A stretch of DNA of 64,000 nt from Raineya sp. (GTDB taxonomy: Bacteria > Bacteroidota > Bacteroidia > Cytophagales > Thermonemataceae). The stretch is taken from assembly GCA_025454915.1 (NCBI GenBank), contig JALONN010000008.1, positions 124,001 to 188,000 of the forward strand, given 5' to 3'. Made by a program: the position numbers and the translations under genes. Shown piece after piece: positions 46,075 through 57,283 of this stretch. The notes beneath the pieces were generated by a model that saw only the letters and a list, made by a program, of their open reading frames with translations, was not told the origin of the DNA and did no database searches. The first letter of the stretch is position 1. Each line of letters opens with the position of its first letter.

Positions 46075-46147
46075 AACTTAAATGTAAGAAGTTGAGAAAA
46101 TAAGTGATTATCAATACATATTTTATTGAAGATTAAAATTGATTGAT

Positions 46148-46546
46148 TTATTTACAATACGATTGGGGAATTTTAGTAGAATCTATAGGAGGTCGTTTCT
46201 CCCAGCCACTTTCTGGGACATTTTGAATATGATTAGGTACTGGAGCATTATAAGAGATAGTGGAATATTTAGGATCATTAGGAACAAATTTTACATAAAA
46301 TCTGTCTCCAATTTTTATTTTTCCTTCAAAACAAGTCATTAATTCACTAGCAATAATCTCTTTTCCTTGAAACATAAAGGAAAACCTACACATTTCTATC
46401 TTTTTATTATGATAATAAAACTCTTTGATGGTAGCAATTGAATAGACACCTTCTTTTTCAAGTTTTTGCTTGTAATATTTACCATATACATAAATACTTA
46501 CAGCACAAAGAGTTATAAAAAGTAGTTTTAAATGCCATTTTTTCAT
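46148..46546 (-). CDS. Small membrane-anchored hypothetical protein
   Basis: Intact frame with N-terminal hydrophobic segment. Confidence 0.55.
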   Translation of the reverse strand: MKKWHLKLLFITLCAVSIYVYGKYYKQKLEKEGVYSIATIKEFYYHNKKIEMCRFSFMFQGKEIIASELMTCFEGKIKIGDRFYVKFVPNDPKYSTISYNAPVPNHIQNVPESGWEKRPPIDSTKIPQSYCK

Positions 46547-46695
46547 TATTAAATCATTTTAATTATATGTAATGAATTAAATAACAGAATCCTTATAGGT
46601 TTTGAATAATATTTATAGCTTTATATAGTTAATTAACAAGTTTTTATAAAAATAAACCTGTAAGATTTTAATGTAAAATAAATTTATCTTGTGAT

Positions 46696-47178
46696 CTAAC
46701 TTTTAAAATATCCATTTTTCTCCAATAATTCACCTATACTTTTTAAATCTCGAAACATACTATGTACACAAATAGAAGGCTCTTGTTGAAGAGTTTCTAT
46801 ATTTAAAAATGCTATTTCTTTGATAATCTGACTGTTTTCTTGCATTTCAGGGTCTTTACCCAAAAGCAAAGTTCCTCCTACAATTTCTACTTCGAAGAAA
46901 AGCTCAATAGCATGCAAAGGAGGGACTAAAAACTCATTGACAAACAAAAAACGTTTCATAGAAACTTGAAAACCTGTTTCTTCTTCAAATTCTCTTTTTA
47001 AGCAAGATTCTACCGATTCTCCAAAATGCAATCCACCTCCAGGTGGTGACCACAAATAGCCTCCTTCACCTAAATTTGTATGTTTAATAAGCAATATTCT
47101 GTTTGTTTCTATACAAATACCACTTACACGTAAACGAAGTTTATTGCCAAAAATTCTTTCTATTTCAGACTCTATCAT
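46696..47178 (-). CDS. NUDIX hydrolase
   Basis: GGGLHFGESVESCLKREFEEETGF: complete Nudix box. Confidence 0.93.
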   Translation of the reverse strand: MIESEIERIFGNKLRLRVSGICIETNRILLIKHTNLGEGGYLWSPPGGGLHFGESVESCLKREFEEETGFQVSMKRFLFVNEFLVPPLHAIELFFEVEIVGGTLLLGKDPEMQENSQIIKEIAFLNIETLQQEPSICVHSMFRDLKSIGELLEKNGYFKS

Positions 47179-47267
47179 AAAATAATGAGTGGGTTTCTCT
47201 TGCAAAAACAATATCTTTTTTGATACTTTGGCAAAGTATCATGATTTTATAGATTCAATTAATTTTT

Positions 47268-48116
47268 ATGAAAAAAATATTCCTTAGTATTTTTATACTA
47301 CTTATAAGTGGTGCTATTGTTGCACAAAATTACAAAAAAACTAATAATGGGGTCTTATACAAACACCTCAAACAATTTCCTCAGAATAGAAAAGTAAAAT
47401 TGGGAGATATTATTACATTTTCTGTAGCTATTTATAATGGAAAAGACTCTTTACTTCAAAAATCACCTGAAAATCCGTTAAACTGGCAAGATAAGTATAA
47501 CGATATAGAACGAAAAACAACTCCTTTAGAAGTATTTGGATTGCTTCAAGAGAAGGATAGTGTGGAGGTGTTAGTATCTCTGGATACACTTCGCAAGTAT
47601 GCTCCAACAGCATTGCCAGCTTTCATCACGGTTGGGGAGCACCTAAAATATTATATTAAAATCAATAAAATACGCTCAAATGCTGAAATTCAGAAAGAAA
47701 AAGAGGTAAAAATAGCAAAGCAAAAAATAGAAGAAACCAAGAAAATACAACAACATCTAAAAGCAAATAAATTGGTAGCTCAAGCTCTTCCTTCGGGCTT
47801 ACACATTGTTTATACTAAAAAAGGAACGGGTGCTAAGCCTACCAAAGGACAAACTGTGGTGGCTCATTATACAGGTACATTACTCAATGGGAAAAAATTT
47901 GATAGTTCTGTAGATAGAGGAACTCCCTTTGAGTTTGCAGTGGGAATGGGACAAGTAATTAAAGGCTGGGATGAGGGTTTTATGCAACTCCCCATAGGTT
48001 CTAAAGCAAAATTAATTATACCATCTTTTATGGGATATGGCGAAAGAGGGGCAGGAGCAGATATTCCTGCCAATGCTATTCTGATTTTTGATGTAGAACT
48101 GATTTCAGTAAAATAA
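47268..48116 (+). CDS. FKBP-type peptidyl-prolyl isomerase
   Basis: VVAHYTGTLLNGKKFDSSVDRGTPFEFAVGMGQVIKGWDEGFMQLPIGSKAKLIIPSFMGYGERG. Confidence 0.95.
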   Translation: MKKIFLSIFILLISGAIVAQNYKKTNNGVLYKHLKQFPQNRKVKLGDIITFSVAIYNGKDSLLQKSPENPLNWQDKYNDIERKTTPLEVFGLLQEKDSVEVLVSLDTLRKYAPTALPAFITVGEHLKYYIKINKIRSNAEIQKEKEVKIAKQKIEETKKIQQHLKANKLVAQALPSGLHIVYTKKGTGAKPTKGQTVVAHYTGTLLNGKKFDSSVDRGTPFEFAVGMGQVIKGWDEGFMQLPIGSKAKLIIPSFMGYGERGAGADIPANAILIFDVELISVK

Positions 48117-48955
48117 TGAAAAATGTAAAAAGAATCATCATTAGTGTGATCTTATGTGTTTTACATAGCTTTTCTGTAAATGCACAAGGAAAACTATTTA
48201 TTATTGGTGGAGGGAAACGTCCTCCAGAATTACTTAAGAAAATGTTTTCAGAAGCAGGTTTAGATAAAGGAGGGTATGTAATCATCTTGCCAATGGCAAG
48301 TTCAGAGCCAGATTCTGCCATTTTTTATGCTCAAAAACAATTTGCAGAAAATAATATCAAAGCTGTTGGTTATGATTTTTCTAAAAATGCGAAAAATGTT
48401 TCTAAATCAGCTTTGGATAGTATCAAGAATGCTAAGCTCATATACTTTTCGGGTGGCGACCAAAATAAGCTTATGGCTTCCATACAAAATACACCCGTAT
48501 ATGAGGCTGTTTGGGCTTGTTACCAAAATGGAGGAATGATAGCTGGTACTTCGGCTGGAGCTGCTGTAATGAGTAAAAAAATGATTACAGGTAATGAAAA
48601 AAGATACAAAGAATACAACCAAACATTTCAGACTATAGAAACAGACAATGTTGAGTTTGGAGAAGGTATGGGGTTTTTGAAAAAAACAATCATAGATCAG
48701 CACTTCTTAATTCGTAGTAGACATAACAGGCTGATGAGTGCCGTTATTGAACATCCAGACTTTATATGTGTAGGTATAGACGAAGCAACAGCTGTTTTGG
48801 TGTATAAAAATAAAGCAGAAGTAGTAGGTGATTCACAAGTAATAGTCTTTGAAAATCCTAAAAAAAGTAAAAATGTCTATAAAAATAAACTTGGAGCAAC
48901 AAATCTGAAGGTCTCGTTATATACTACAGGTCAAAAATTTAGGATAGAGTTTTGA
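48116..48955 (+). CDS. Cyanophycinase-like peptidase S51 family protein
   Basis: IYFSGGDQNKLMASI...GGMIAGTSAGAAVMSKKMI...IDQHFLIRSRHNRLMSAV...GIDEATAVLV. Confidence 0.9.
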   Translation: MKNVKRIIISVILCVLHSFSVNAQGKLFIIGGGKRPPELLKKMFSEAGLDKGGYVIILPMASSEPDSAIFYAQKQFAENNIKAVGYDFSKNAKNVSKSALDSIKNAKLIYFSGGDQNKLMASIQNTPVYEAVWACYQNGGMIAGTSAGAAVMSKKMITGNEKRYKEYNQTFQTIETDNVEFGEGMGFLKKTIIDQHFLIRSRHNRLMSAVIEHPDFICVGIDEATAVLVYKNKAEVVGDSQVIVFENPKKSKNVYKNKLGATNLKVSLYTTGQKFRIEF

Positions 48956-48999
48956 TTTTCATAAAAAATTCATAGATTAACGTAGAAATTTTGAGTATT

Positions 49000-50031
49000 A
49001 TGGATGAGCAACAACGAATAGATGCCTACATCAAACAAATGATGGAAATAAAGGCTAAAAAAGATGATGAACAAATAAAAGCTGATTTGAAGGCTATCAG
49101 CCAAGAATTAGGTATGAGTGATGAAGATTTGCAAGCCATTGAAGAAGAACGCAAAAAGTTGATTTTATTAGGAAAAGGTTTTATAGACCATCAGCAGGCT
49201 GATGATGCCCTCTTGGCACTCGAAAAAGCTTATGCTCTCAACCCTGATGATGCTGAGACCTTAAGTTTACTAGCTCAGGCTCATGGCATGAAGTTCGTAC
49301 AAACTGGTCAGCAACAATACAAGAAAAAAAGTGAAGAGTATGCTGCTCAGGCACTACTCCAAAATCCCTCAGACCAAAAGGCATTAGCTTTACTACAATC
49401 TGTTCGTTATAAACCCAAACAAGAAGTACAATGGGGGAAAGTAAGTTTCTTGGTTGGGATGGTTGGTGCTGTTGGGCTTGCAGGTTTTCTTATATTTGGA
49501 ACAAGCAAAAAACCTGACAGAGTTAATAAAGAATCTGAAACAGTAGTACAATCGGATAATAAATCTGTTCAGGCAAACGAACAGACAATTGAATACACCA
49601 ATAATATTGGAGATAAAGCTGTATTCAAGTTCTCTGATAATGAGGTAAAAATAGAATTTGATGGCAAGGTTATCAAAGGCAAAACTAAATCAGCAGAAAA
49701 AAACAAATACAAAGATGCCAATGGTAATGAAATAATGGAGGTCAAAGCCAAAGATGCAGATGGTTTTAAAGTTCGTACACCTGATGGAAGTAAATTGCTT
49801 TGGAAAGTAAAGCTAGATGGAGTAAAAGTGAAAGTGTCAGATAATGAGGAAAATCAGAATCCATTTGAATTAAAAAAGAAGGACGGAAAAATAAAAGTAA
49901 GTAGAAATGGACAGGAAATTATAGATTTAAAAGGAAAAGAGAAACACTCTGAAGCTGCCATGTATCTTTCACAAATCCCTAAAGAACAACGTTATATTAT
50001 TATTGCAGAGCTCTTGCAAAGAAATATGTAA
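49000..50031 (+). CDS. TPR-containing protein with a transmembrane segment
   Basis: ALLALEKAYALNPDDAETLSLLAQA; hydrophobic VSFLVGMVGAVGLAGFLIF. Confidence 0.7.
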   Translation: MDEQQRIDAYIKQMMEIKAKKDDEQIKADLKAISQELGMSDEDLQAIEEERKKLILLGKGFIDHQQADDALLALEKAYALNPDDAETLSLLAQAHGMKFVQTGQQQYKKKSEEYAAQALLQNPSDQKALALLQSVRYKPKQEVQWGKVSFLVGMVGAVGLAGFLIFGTSKKPDRVNKESETVVQSDNKSVQANEQTIEYTNNIGDKAVFKFSDNEVKIEFDGKVIKGKTKSAEKNKYKDANGNEIMEVKAKDADGFKVRTPDGSKLLWKVKLDGVKVKVSDNEENQNPFELKKKDGKIKVSRNGQEIIDLKGKEKHSEAAMYLSQIPKEQRYIIIAELLQRNM

Positions 50032-50471
50032 TGAAAAAAACGGTAATTTTTTTAGTTATAGTTGGAGTAATACTTGGTGCTTTGATAGCTTTAGTGCATA
50101 CAATGTCTTTCAAAGCATATATTGACAGATTGAGTTCTTGGGCGTTTATTTATTATTTTAATTATTGGGCATTTAGTTTTTTCTGGTTATTAGGTATTTA
50201 TACAGCTTTGGCAATAAGAGTATGGCTACAGGGTTTTCATAATAATCTGGAAAATAAAATCTTAATAATGGTTAATGCAGTAGTATTTGTCATGGCATTA
50301 CTGAGTTTCTATCAAATGTTTTTTAGAGGAATGGGTATTTGGGGAGTCAATAAAGCAACATGGATAGAACCCATAATTCAATTAGACATATTTGCATTAG
50401 CAATGGTTGTAATCTCTCTTATCAGTCTTGTAATTTTTATTTGGAAATATATACAACGCATTAAAAACTAA
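50031..50471 (+). CDS. Multi-pass membrane hypothetical protein
   Basis: Four predicted hydrophobic helices; start overlaps the preceding stop. Confidence 0.6.
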   Translation: MKKTVIFLVIVGVILGALIALVHTMSFKAYIDRLSSWAFIYYFNYWAFSFFWLLGIYTALAIRVWLQGFHNNLENKILIMVNAVVFVMALLSFYQMFFRGMGIWGVNKATWIEPIIQLDIFALAMVVISLISLVIFIWKYIQRIKN

Positions 50472-50509
50472 AATTGCTTATAATCTTCACTTAAAACACA
50501 CATAGAGTT

Positions 50510-52210
50510 ATGTCAGAAACAAAACTTTGGCTACAAAAGTATCATTCTAGCATTCCCAAAGAAATCAACCCTGACCAATATCCGTCTTTGGTAGCATTTT
50601 TAGATGAGCATCTCAAAAAATTTGCTAATTTACCTGCATATCAGTTCATGGATAAGGTATTGACTTATAAGGAAGTAGATAAAAAGTCACGAGATTTTGC
50701 AGCATATTTGCAAAGTTTAGGATTACAAAGAGGGGATAAAGTAGGTTTACAAATGCCTAATATTTTACAATATCCTGTGGCTTTATTTGGAATCTTGAGA
50801 GGAGGCTTCACGGCTGTTAATGTCAATCCACAATACACAGTTCGTGAAATGGAGCATCAATATAAAGATGCAGATGTGAAAGCTACTATTATTGTAGCAA
50901 ATTTTGCTCAAAATTTAGAGAAAGCCTTACCGCACACCAATATTAAGCATGTGATTGTTACAGAAATTGGAGATATGCTTGGCTTATTGAAGGGTAAAAT
51001 TGTCAATTATGTTGTAAAACATAAGAAAAAAATGGTTCCTGCATTTAATATACCCAATGCTGTATCATTTAATAAGACATTGTCTATTGGGGCAAAGAAA
51101 ACATTCACACCAGTAGATGTAAAAGGTTCTGATTTGGCTTTCTTGCAATATACAGGCGGAACAACGGGAGTTTCTAAAGGAGCAATGCTTACTCATAGAA
51201 ATATCTTGGCAAATATGATGCAAATCAAAGCATGGATGGCTCCTAAGCTCAAAGAGTCTCCGCAAGAGATCATTATCACTCCACTACCTTTGTATCATGT
51301 GTTTGCACTTACTGTAAACTGTTTCTCTATGGTGGCTATTGGAGCTAAAAATATTCTTATTGCCAATCCACGAGATATGCCAAGTTTCTTAGGAGAAATG
51401 ATTAAAAATAAGTTTACTGTTCTTACTGGGCTTAATACCTTATTTGTAGGGATGATGAATCACCCTGACTTTAAGAAAATTAATTGGTCTGGTGTAAAAG
51501 TAGTAGTAGCTGGTGGTATGGCAATGCAAAAACCTGTTGCTGAAAAATGGAAACAAATGACGGGTATTGCAGTTGCTGAAGGCTATGGATTAAGTGAAAC
51601 AGCCCCCGTACTTACCTGCAACCCTATTGATGGGACAGAACAAATAGGTTCAATCGGAATACCTGTACCCAATGTGGATATTAAGCTCATTGATGATGAC
51701 GGGAAAGATGTACAACTTGGCGAAGCAGGTGAAATATGTGCTAAAGGACCTAATGTGATGCTGGGTTATTGGAACAGACCAGACGAAACAGCCAAAGTTT
51801 TCACAGAAGACGGATGGTTTAAAACTGGTGATGTGGGTGTAATGCAAGAAGATGGTTTTTTTAGAATTGTAGATAGAAAAAAAGATATGATATTGGTTTC
51901 TGGATTCAACGTATATCCTAACGAGGTAGAAGACGTAGTTGCAGGGCATCCTAAAGTATTGGAAGTGGCTGCAATAGGTGTACCTGATGCCAAAGCTACT
52001 GAACGAGTAAAAATCTATATTGTCAAAAAAGATGAAAGCCTTACAGAACAAGAAGTACGTAAATATTGCGAAGAAAATCTAACAGGCTACAAACAACCAC
52101 GTGATATAGAATTTAGAGCAGAATTACCCAAATCGAATGTTGGTAAAATTCTACGAAAAGTCTTAAAAGATGAAATTAAAGCCCAAGTAGAGGCTTCAGG
52201 AAAAGCTTAA
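50510..52210 (+). CDS. Long-chain acyl-CoA synthetase (AMP-binding)
   Basis: LQYTGGTTGVSKGAMLTHRN; EGYGLSETAPVLTCNP; GWFKTGDVGVMQEDGFFRIVDRKKDMILVSGFNVYPNEVE. Confidence 0.94.
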   Translation: MSETKLWLQKYHSSIPKEINPDQYPSLVAFLDEHLKKFANLPAYQFMDKVLTYKEVDKKSRDFAAYLQSLGLQRGDKVGLQMPNILQYPVALFGILRGGFTAVNVNPQYTVREMEHQYKDADVKATIIVANFAQNLEKALPHTNIKHVIVTEIGDMLGLLKGKIVNYVVKHKKKMVPAFNIPNAVSFNKTLSIGAKKTFTPVDVKGSDLAFLQYTGGTTGVSKGAMLTHRNILANMMQIKAWMAPKLKESPQEIIITPLPLYHVFALTVNCFSMVAIGAKNILIANPRDMPSFLGEMIKNKFTVLTGLNTLFVGMMNHPDFKKINWSGVKVVVAGGMAMQKPVAEKWKQMTGIAVAEGYGLSETAPVLTCNPIDGTEQIGSIGIPVPNVDIKLIDDDGKDVQLGEAGEICAKGPNVMLGYWNRPDETAKVFTEDGWFKTGDVGVMQEDGFFRIVDRKKDMILVSGFNVYPNEVEDVVAGHPKVLEVAAIGVPDAKATERVKIYIVKKDESLTEQEVRKYCEENLTGYKQPRDIEFRAELPKSNVGKILRKVLKDEIKAQVEASGKA

Positions 52211-52214
52211 AACA

Positions 52215-52240
52215 AAAAAGGTAGCATTTGCTACCTTTTT
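52215..52240 (+). terminator. Intrinsic terminator
   Basis: AAAAAGGTAGCATTTGCTACCTTTTT. Confidence 0.85.
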
Positions 52241-52327
52241 TGTTGAAATAAAATATAAACTTCTCTTTTTGGTACAAATTATACCTTTATCTTTGCAGGC
52301 AATTGCCAACAAAAATACATTTATTTC

Positions 52328-53284
52328 ATGAAAAAGTTTGAGATATTGGGTAATAATGATACTCGTTCAGGTTTTGGAGCTGGTTTATTAGAAATAGCTA
52401 AGCAAAATGACCAAGTTGTAGGGCTTTGTGCAGACCTCACAGGTTCGCTTAAAATGGATGCATTCCAAAAACAATTTCCTGAACGTTTTTTTCAAGTAGG
52501 TATTGCAGAAGCCAATATGATGGGAATTGCTGCAGGGCTTTCCATTACAGGTAAAATTCCATATACAGGAACTTTTGCAAATTTCTCAACAGGCAGAGTG
52601 TATGATCAAATACGCCAATCCATTGCTTACTCTCATAAAAATGTGAAAATTTGTGCTTCTCATGCAGGTATTACATTAGGAGAAGATGGTGCAACTCATC
52701 AAATTTTAGAAGATTTAGGAATGATGCGTATGCTTCCAGGTATGGTAGTGATTAATCCCTGTGATTATAACCAAACTAAAGCAGCTACAATGGCAATTGC
52801 AGAACATTATGGTCCTGTTTATTTACGTTTTGGACGCCCTAAAGTGCCTATATTTATTTCTGAAAATACACCTTTCCAGATAGGTAAAGCATTATTATTA
52901 CAAGAAGGTACAGATGTAACCATCTTAGCTACAGGGCATTTGGTATGGAAATCGGTACAGGCTGCTGAAATACTGGCTCAAAAAGGCATTAGTGTTGAGT
53001 TGATTAATATTCATACAATCAAGCCTTTAGATGAAGAAGCTATTTTAGCATCAGTATCAAAAACAAAATGTGTGGTTACAGCAGAAGAACATCAACGTTT
53101 TGGAGGTTTGGGAAGTGCTGTTGCTGAAGTACTTGCTGCAAAATTGCCTGCTCCTCAGGAGTTTGTAGCTATCAATGACACATTTGGAGAAAGTGGTACT
53201 CCTGATGATCTGATGAAAAAGTATGGTTTGGAAACTGAAAACGTAGTAGCTGCTGTTGAAAAAGTGTTAGCAAGAAAAAAATAA
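52328..53284 (+). CDS. Transketolase C-terminal subunit
   Basis: [69 protein letters not shown]. Confidence 0.92.
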   Translation: MKKFEILGNNDTRSGFGAGLLEIAKQNDQVVGLCADLTGSLKMDAFQKQFPERFFQVGIAEANMMGIAAGLSITGKIPYTGTFANFSTGRVYDQIRQSIAYSHKNVKICASHAGITLGEDGATHQILEDLGMMRMLPGMVVINPCDYNQTKAATMAIAEHYGPVYLRFGRPKVPIFISENTPFQIGKALLLQEGTDVTILATGHLVWKSVQAAEILAQKGISVELINIHTIKPLDEEAILASVSKTKCVVTAEEHQRFGGLGSAVAEVLAAKLPAPQEFVAINDTFGESGTPDDLMKKYGLETENVVAAVEKVLARKK

Positions 53285-53498
53285 ACTACAAAAAAATAAT
53301 TTTGATAGGTTTAATGGTTTAAAACTGTTAAACCTATTTTTTTTTATTTTCTGCTAAAAAAAAGAAAAAATTACATAATATTTGACAAAATTTAATTTTG
53401 TAAAACGTTTTTTCTTGATTAATATTGCACGCAAGATGAATTTTTTATAATTTAAAATTCTAAAAAATGTTATTTTGTAAAAATAAAAATATTGAATT

Positions 53499-56400
53499 AT
53501 GCAGAAAAAATTACTACAAACATTTTTTTATCTATCTATTCTTTTCTTCAGTCAGAACCTTTTCGCACAAAATATTCAAAACTATACTGCAACGGCTGCC
53601 AGCAATGAGTCGTTAGAGGATATGTCAAGTGGAACAACTACCCTGATAGGTGGTAATCAAGGACTAATAGCTTCCTCTGTAACAGCAATTGGCTTTGAGG
53701 TATTTTTTATGGGACAAAGGTTTACAGACTTTTCTGTTAATGCAGGGGGGGTACTTCGTTTTGGTACAAGTATTATTAATACAGATGCCAATACTATGGC
53801 TATTGTAGGGCATCATAGAGTTTGTACATTTGCCAACTCAACTCCAGGTACAAGCAATGAACTATTATGGAGAACTCACTCTTCAGGAAAAGTACATTAT
53901 AAAGTAGTAGGAACAGCACCTAATCGTAGACTTGTTGTGGAGTGGCAAAACATGAAAATAGATGGAACTTCTACAACAGCAAATGCAACATGGCAAGCTC
54001 ATATATACGAAACAGCACCCAATAACACTAATGGTGGTGTAATCAGAATTATTTATGGACAAATGAATGTTGGTACTTTTTCGAGTGCAATCAGCTGTTC
54101 AGGAGGGATTGCTCCAAGAGTAGGTTTGGGAGCAGGTGATGGTACAAATCAGTATGTAGCAATGGATGCAGATCAGCACCCTACTGTAACAGGTTCTGCT
54201 ATCTCTTATACTGGCTCTAATGAAGCTTGTTATACAGTATCTCCAATATCTTTAAATAGTGCTTCTAATGGAAGTAGAAAGTTTTATAATTTTTCATCAG
54301 TTTCACCTAATGGAAATATAACATCATTTTCCGCTGATTGTGTATCTTCTACAACTCTCCAACTTACTTGGTCTGATAATGCAACCAACGAATTAGGATA
54401 TGCTATTTATCGTTCTACTGACGGCATCAATTATAGTTTTAGAACATTAGTACCATCAGGGACGCTAAACTATGCAGATACAGGTTTATCACCTTCTACA
54501 ATGTACTATTATCGCATTTATACTTATACAGAAGGCAGACTTTCTGCTTTGTCTGGTACTGGAAGTATTTCTGCTACAACTTTAGCTTCTGGGATAGGTT
54601 CGATTATTTCTATTAAATCTGGTAGTTGGAATGACCCTTCAGTATGGACGACAGGTACTGTCCCTACAGCAACAGATGATGTAATTATTGGCTGTTTAGG
54701 AAATCATACAGTTACTTTGCAATCGTCTGGAGCAACATACTCCAATACAAGTACAATTGCAATTCCAGATAATACTCCTTCTGGTGGTGTTGCAACAGGA
54801 AATACAATCCCAACGGCAGCTACCCTTACAGGATGTGGTACTTGTGCTTTTAGTTCTGTAACTGTACCTGTAGGAACTTACACAGGTATTTCTAATATAA
54901 GATTTAGTATTACACATACCTATGATTCTGATTTAGATATTTACTTATTAGCTCCTGATAATACAGTTTTTGTGGTTTCTACGGATAATGGAGATATTGA
55001 TGATAATTACACAAATACTGTAATTCAGGATGGTTCACCCAACATCAATACAGCAGGAGCACCATTTACAGGAACATATTCTTTAGAAGTTGGAACTTTA
55101 GCTTCTTATACGGGAGCATACAATGGAAATTGGAGACTTTATGCCATTGATGATGATACAGGGATAACGGGTTCTATTACTAATTTTAGTGTTACAATGG
55201 CAGCTGTTTCATCTATTAGTGGTACAGCTCGGAATCTAACCATTAATAATGGGAGTAGTTTGGTATATACCAATGGTGCTAGTCTTACTGTAAATGGTAA
55301 TTTGCAAAATAGTGGAACACTCAATTTAACAGGAACATCTACAGCATTAGATGTAAAAGGAAATTTCACCAATAGCAATACTTTCACAGCTGGAACAAGC
55401 TCTACAGTTACGTTTAGTGGCTCAAGTTTGCAAAATATTAGCAACACACAAATAGAAACAACTACAACTGCTTTTACCAATACCACGGATTATGGGGTTG
55501 GAGTAGCTGTATCAACACCCACTATTACTGATGGTACTGTTCCTACAGCAACAACCTTAGCAAGTTGTACCAATTGTGCTGTGAGTTCTGTAACCGTTCC
55601 TGCAGGAACATACACGGCTCTATCAAATATTAATTTCTCTATTAATCATACGTTTACTGGGGATTTAGGTATTTATTTAGTGTCTCCTAATGGCACAGTA
55701 TTTTTAATTTCTGATGATAATGGAGGCTCTGATAATAATTATACCAATACCATCATTAGTGATGCAGGGGCAACCAATATTACAGCAGGAACTGCCCCTT
55801 TTACAGGTACATTTAAACCAGAAGGTGTTGCTTTTTCTACTTATAGTGGAACATACTCAGGTACATGGACACTTTATGTATTAGATGATGCTTCAGGAGA
55901 TTCTGGAACATTGTTAGATTTTACCCTCACACTTTTACAATCTACAGGAAATGTGTTAAATGTACATCACCTAACCATGAATGGCTCTGGAGGAGCATCT
56001 TTGAATAACACAAATATAAAAGTAGCTGGTACAGGAACATTCAATAATGGTACATTTGCTACAAATGCAAATCGTATAGATTTTTCAGCAGGCTCTTCTG
56101 TTTCAGGTGGCAGTAATGCAAGTCATATTGTAGGTACAGCAAGAAAAATAGGTAATACAGCTTTTACATTTCCATTAGGTAATGGTACATATTTTGCCCC
56201 AATAGGTTTTAGTCCTTCAGGAACTACAACCATTACAGATCATTTTACAGCTTCTTATACAAGAGTTTATCCAAATCCTTATGATATTAGACAAAAAGAA
56301 ACAAGTTTAAATCATGTGGGTAATTGTGAATACTGGATGCTTGACCGAACCAATGGCTCTCAAAATGCAACAGTAAATTTAGGTTACAACAGCGTAAGAA

Positions 56401-57119
56401 GTTGTGGAGTAGATGCAGGGCATGAGTCGGAATTGAGAGTTTGTCGTTGGGATGGTTCACAATGGAGAAATGGTGGAGGTTCTGTGGCAGGTACAACTAT
56501 TACAAGTACCACTACTTTTACTAATTTTAGTCCTTTTACTTTAGGTAGTATTACAGAGTTTAATCCTCTGCCTGTGGGTATGTTATATTTTAAGGCTAAA
56601 AAGTCTAATAATATCAACGCTTCATTGGAATGGCAAACTGAGTTTGAGATCAATGGAGATAAATATGAAGTAGAACGCTCTCTCAATGGAAAAGATTTTA
56701 TTAAAATAGGCAGTGTAGATTGTATAGGAAAAAATGCTCAGTATCAGTTTTTAGATGAAAAAATAGGAGAAAATGCTCAGATTGCTTATTATAGATTGAA
56801 AGCACTGGATAAAGATGGTAAGTTTGCTTATACTCGTATAGAGTCAGTTATTTTTGAACAACGCAGTTTCGATATTATTTCAATTGTACCTAATCCGTTT
56901 AAAGACGATTTTGAAGTAGCATATACATTGCCAAAGGCTGGAAAAGTGAAATTTACTCTTACTGATATATTGGGTAGAGTAGTAGATGAAAACATTTTGG
57001 ACGGAAGCTCTGGAATTAATACTTATAAAGCTACCAATACAAGTCACTTAGCAAGTAGTATTTATATTTTGAGCCTTCAATTTGAAGGAAAAATAATTAG
57101 TAAAAAAGTAAAGAAATAA
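53499..57119 (+). CDS. Large T9SS-secreted protein with FnIII-like and two proprotein-convertase P domains
   Basis: Two repeats FSITHTYDSDLDIYLLAPDNTVFVVSTDNG... and FSINHTFTGDLGIYLVSPNGTVFLISDDNG...; C-terminal IVPNPFKDDFEVAYTL...YILSLQFEGKIISKKVKK. Confidence 0.85.
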   Translation: MQKKLLQTFFYLSILFFSQNLFAQNIQNYTATAASNESLEDMSSGTTTLIGGNQGLIASSVTAIGFEVFFMGQRFTDFSVNAGGVLRFGTSIINTDANTMAIVGHHRVCTFANSTPGTSNELLWRTHSSGKVHYKVVGTAPNRRLVVEWQNMKIDGTSTTANATWQAHIYETAPNNTNGGVIRIIYGQMNVGTFSSAISCSGGIAPRVGLGAGDGTNQYVAMDADQHPTVTGSAISYTGSNEACYTVSPISLNSASNGSRKFYNFSSVSPNGNITSFSADCVSSTTLQLTWSDNATNELGYAIYRSTDGINYSFRTLVPSGTLNYADTGLSPSTMYYYRIYTYTEGRLSALSGTGSISATTLASGIGSIISIKSGSWNDPSVWTTGTVPTATDDVIIGCLGNHTVTLQSSGATYSNTSTIAIPDNTPSGGVATGNTIPTAATLTGCGTCAFSSVTVPVGTYTGISNIRFSITHTYDSDLDIYLLAPDNTVFVVSTDNGDIDDNYTNTVIQDGSPNINTAGAPFTGTYSLEVGTLASYTGAYNGNWRLYAIDDDTGITGSITNFSVTMAAVSSISGTARNLTINNGSSLVYTNGASLTVNGNLQNSGTLNLTGTSTALDVKGNFTNSNTFTAGTSSTVTFSGSSLQNISNTQIETTTTAFTNTTDYGVGVAVSTPTITDGTVPTATTLASCTNCAVSSVTVPAGTYTALSNINFSINHTFTGDLGIYLVSPNGTVFLISDDNGGSDNNYTNTIISDAGATNITAGTAPFTGTFKPEGVAFSTYSGTYSGTWTLYVLDDASGDSGTLLDFTLTLLQSTGNVLNVHHLTMNGSGGASLNNTNIKVAGTGTFNNGTFATNANRIDFSAGSSVSGGSNASHIVGTARKIGNTAFTFPLGNGTYFAPIGFSPSGTTTITDHFTASYTRVYPNPYDIRQKETSLNHVGNCEYWMLDRTNGSQNATVNLGYNSVRSCGVDAGHESELRVCRWDGSQWRNGGGSVAGTTITSTTTFTNFSPFTLGSITEFNPLPVGMLYFKAKKSNNINASLEWQTEFEINGDKYEVERSLNGKDFIKIGSVDCIGKNAQYQFLDEKIGENAQIAYYRLKALDKDGKFAYTRIESVIFEQRSFDIISIVPNPFKDDFEVAYTLPKAGKVKFTLTDILGRVVDENILDGSSGINTYKATNTSHLASSIYILSLQFEGKIISKKVKK

Positions 57120-57139
57120 ATTAAAACTTAACAAAATCG

Positions 57140-57167
57140 AAAGGGTAGAATATTTTCTACCCTTTTT
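57140..57167 (+). terminator. Intrinsic terminator
   Basis: AAAGGGTAGAATATTTTCTACCCTTTTTT. Confidence 0.85.
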
Positions 57168-57283
57168 TCATGAAATTATTGAAGGAAAAATAAAAATAGA
57201 TTTGGATATTTATTTTTAAAACTCTAAATTTGCGTTCCATTTTTGGAAAACTATAATATATTGATTTTTAAAACAAAAGCAGA

